From Muraenolepis orangiensis (Eukaryota; Chordata; Actinopteri; Gadiformes; Muraenolepididae): 64,000 nt of DNA. Of this stretch, positions 61,960 through 64,000 are shown piece after piece. Each line of letters opens with the position of its first letter. The first letter of the stretch is position 1. The notes beneath the pieces were generated by a model, which was given only the letters and a program-made list of their open reading frames with translations, ran no database searches and was not told where the DNA came from. Both the position numbers and the translations under genes were made by a program. The stretch is taken from the NCBI GenBank assembly GCA_027704905.1, contig CM051015.1:15565692-15629691 (forward strand). The letters are read 5' to 3'.

Positions 61960-63275
61960 CGTGCAGCAGTATGTTGTGTATATTACGTTCTTAAAGCAGC
62001 AGTAGGTTGTGTATATTACGTTCTTAAAGCAGCAGTAGGTTGTGTATATTACGTTCTTAAAGCAGCAGTAGGTTGTGTATATTACGTTCTTAAAGCAGCA
62101 CTATGGTGTATATGCTGTTCTTAAAGCAGCAATATAGTGTATATGCCGTTCTTAAAGCAGCAATATAGTGTATATGCTGTTCTTAAAGCAGCAATATAGT
62201 GTATATGCCGTTCTTAAAGCAGCAGTATGGTGTGTATATGCTGTTCTTAAAGCAGCAGTATGGTGTGTATATGCTGTTCTTAAAGCAGCAGTATGGTGTG
62301 TATATGATGTTCTTGAAGCAGCAGTATGGTGTGTATATGCTGTTCTTAAAGCAGCAATATGGTGTGTATATGCTGTTCTTAAAGCAGCAGTATGGTGTGT
62401 ATATGCTGTTCTTAAAGCAGCAGTATGGTGTGTATATGATGTTCTTGAAGCAGCAGTATGGTGTGTATATGTTGTTCTTAAAGCAGCAGTAGGTTGTGTA
62501 TATTACGTTCTTAAAGCAGCAGTAGGTTGTGTATATGCTGCTCTTAAAGCAGCACTATGGTGTATATGCTGTTCTTAAAGCAGCAATATAGTGTATATGC
62601 TGTTCTTAAAGAAGCAATATAGTGTATATGCTGTTCTTAAAGAAGCAATATAGTGTATATGCTGTTCTTAAAGAAGCAATATAGTGTATATGCCGTTCTT
62701 AAAGCAGCAATATAGTGTATATGCTGTTCTTAAAGAAGCAATATAGTGTATATGCTGTTCTTAAAGAAGCAATATAGTGTATATGCCGTTCTTAAAGCAG
62801 CAATGTGGTGTATATGCTGTTCTTAAAGAAGCAATATAGTGTATATGCTGTTCTTAAAGAAGCAATATAGTGTATATGCTGTTCTTAAAGAAGCAATATA
62901 GTGTATATGCTGTTCTTAAAGCAGCAATATAGTGTATATGCCGTTCTTAAAGCAGCAGTATGGTGTGTGTATATGCTGTTCTTAAAGCAGCAGTATGGTG
63001 TGTATATGATGTTCTTGAAGCAGCAGTATGGTGTGTATATGCTGTTCTTAAAGCAGCAGTATGGTGTGTATATGATGTTCTTGAAGCAGCAGTATGGTGT
63101 GTATATGCTGTTCTTAAAGCAGCAGTATGGTGTGTATATGATGTTCTTGAAGCAGCAGTATGGTGTGTATATGATGTTCTTAAAGCAGCAATATAGTGTA
63201 TATGCTGTTCTTGAAGCGGCAGTAAATTGTGTATATGCTGCTCTTAAAGCAGCAGTATGGTGTTCTTAAAGTAAT
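61960..63275. repeat. 31/33-bp minisatellite (TATATGCTGTTCTTAAAGCA), ~40 copies
   Basis: Alternating variants (GCAGCAGTATGGTGTG and AAGCAATATAGTG) form higher-order blocks. The 33-bp variants keep frames open (WCVYAVLKAAV) without coding evidence. Confidence 0.95.
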
Positions 63276-63419
63276 ATTCTTCCTATATTATATGTACATT
63301 AGATGATCTTGATCACCTTATCTTCTCCTTTATATTGAGTTATTCCACTCGTATCAAATCTTGTGAATAGAAAAGAGACACAGGCTGTCCGCTTGAGCTG
63401 CATGTCTATCTGTGTCAAG

Positions 63420-63560
63420 AAGATATATATTACCATGCACTTTACTGCAATACTAATTACTAATACCAATTTGCACTCCGGTTAGATGCCAAATTATTTC
63501 CGCTGTACTGTACGTGTGCTGTGCAAGACAATACATTTGAATCTAATCTAATCTAAGAGT
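63420..63560 (+). mobile_element. LINE/SINE (AATCT)n tail copy
   Basis: Same tail as 4370-4828. A direct repeat GACAGGCTGTCCGCTTGAGC flanks it (63380 and 63565), so it probably has a target-site duplication of 20 bases or more. Confidence 0.7.
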
Positions 63561-63794
63561 CAGACAGGCTGTCCGCTTGAGCTGCATGTCTCTCTGAAAG
63601 TCTATCTGTGAATAGTAGAGACAGACTCGTTTTACATTGGCATGCCTCGCTACCAAATAAGCCTTTAATAAGAATTTACAGAATGTTCTGAGCCGTGTGT
63701 AGTTTCAAGATAGAGATATTCAACTATTGTATTACGTGACGGTATATTCAACTATTGCATTACGTTACGATATAGTCCGTGGTCTGCGTTGGTT

Positions 63795-63955
63795 TTGCAC
63801 ATATACGTGTGCCAGTTAGCCACGTTCTTATTGGGCCACATATACAAGTGCCAGTTAGCCACGTTCCTATTGGTCCGCATATACATGTGCCAGTTAGCCA
63901 CGTTCCTATTGGTCCGCATATACATGTGCCAGTTAGCCACGTTATTGGACCGCCC
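63795..63955. repeat. 39-bp minisatellite with inverted CCAAT boxes, ~4 copies
   Basis: Unit GTTAGCCACGTTCCTATTGG plus TCCGCATATACATGTGCCA. Confidence 0.9.
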
Positions 63956-64000
63956 ACTTTTTTAACGGGTCCGGTCATTCACACGATTCAATAGACGTTT

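Noticed and set aside
62168..63269. Plus-strand frames with WCVYAVLKAAV repeats
   Set aside because: Products of the 31/33-bp minisatellite; open in more than one frame because the unit lacks stops.

Overview
This window is a stretch of vertebrate nuclear DNA, almost certainly from a teleost fish. It holds intron-rich genes with GT-AG junctions, long (CA)n/(GT)n/(CT)n microsatellites, many minisatellites, and the usual fish mobile elements (L2/Maui-like, Rex1-like and RTE-like LINEs, Tc1-like, hAT and pogo-like DNA transposons, Gypsy and Copia LTR elements). The species cannot be named from the sequence alone.

Three protein-coding genes are recognisable. ttc21b (+, 26 exons from 110 to 17902, 5' end outside the window) encodes the IFT-A protein TTC21B/IFT139. 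galnt3 (+, ten coding exons, 35432-41411) encodes polypeptide N-acetylgalactosaminyltransferase 3. csrnp3 (-, four coding exons, 54638 down to 50204) encodes a cysteine/serine-rich nuclear protein. The order and relative orientation (ttc21b >, galnt3 >, < csrnp3) match the human 2q24.3 block TTC21B-GALNT3-CSRNP3. The genes are not known to act in one pathway: they serve ciliary transport, Golgi mucin-type O-glycosylation and nuclear regulation.

Layout: 0.1-17.9 kb ttc21b, with large introns full of minisatellites, LINE fragments and a pogo-like transposon; 18.0-32.6 kb a transposon graveyard, including a nest four insertions deep (Gypsy < Copia < hAT < pogo-like) with target-site duplications still readable on the three inner insertions; 32.9-41.4 kb galnt3 with a possible 5' exon and promoter; 41.7-43.3 kb a Tc1-like element; 43.5-46.8 kb a broken Gypsy element carrying an exact ~500-bp duplication; 46.8-49.1 kb repeats; 49.1-58.8 kb csrnp3, including its probable 3' UTR and a possible 5' exon and promoter; 58.8-64 kb LINE fragments and minisatellites.

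The most unusual signal is that many minisatellites in ttc21b and galnt3 begin at an exon edge. Their repeat unit contains the last or first exon bases plus the splice site (or, at the galnt3 3' end, the stop codon). This gives arrays of tens of duplicated donors or acceptors beside the real ones. It is seen at about nine junctions in two neighbouring genes and is the best candidate here for an undescribed process.
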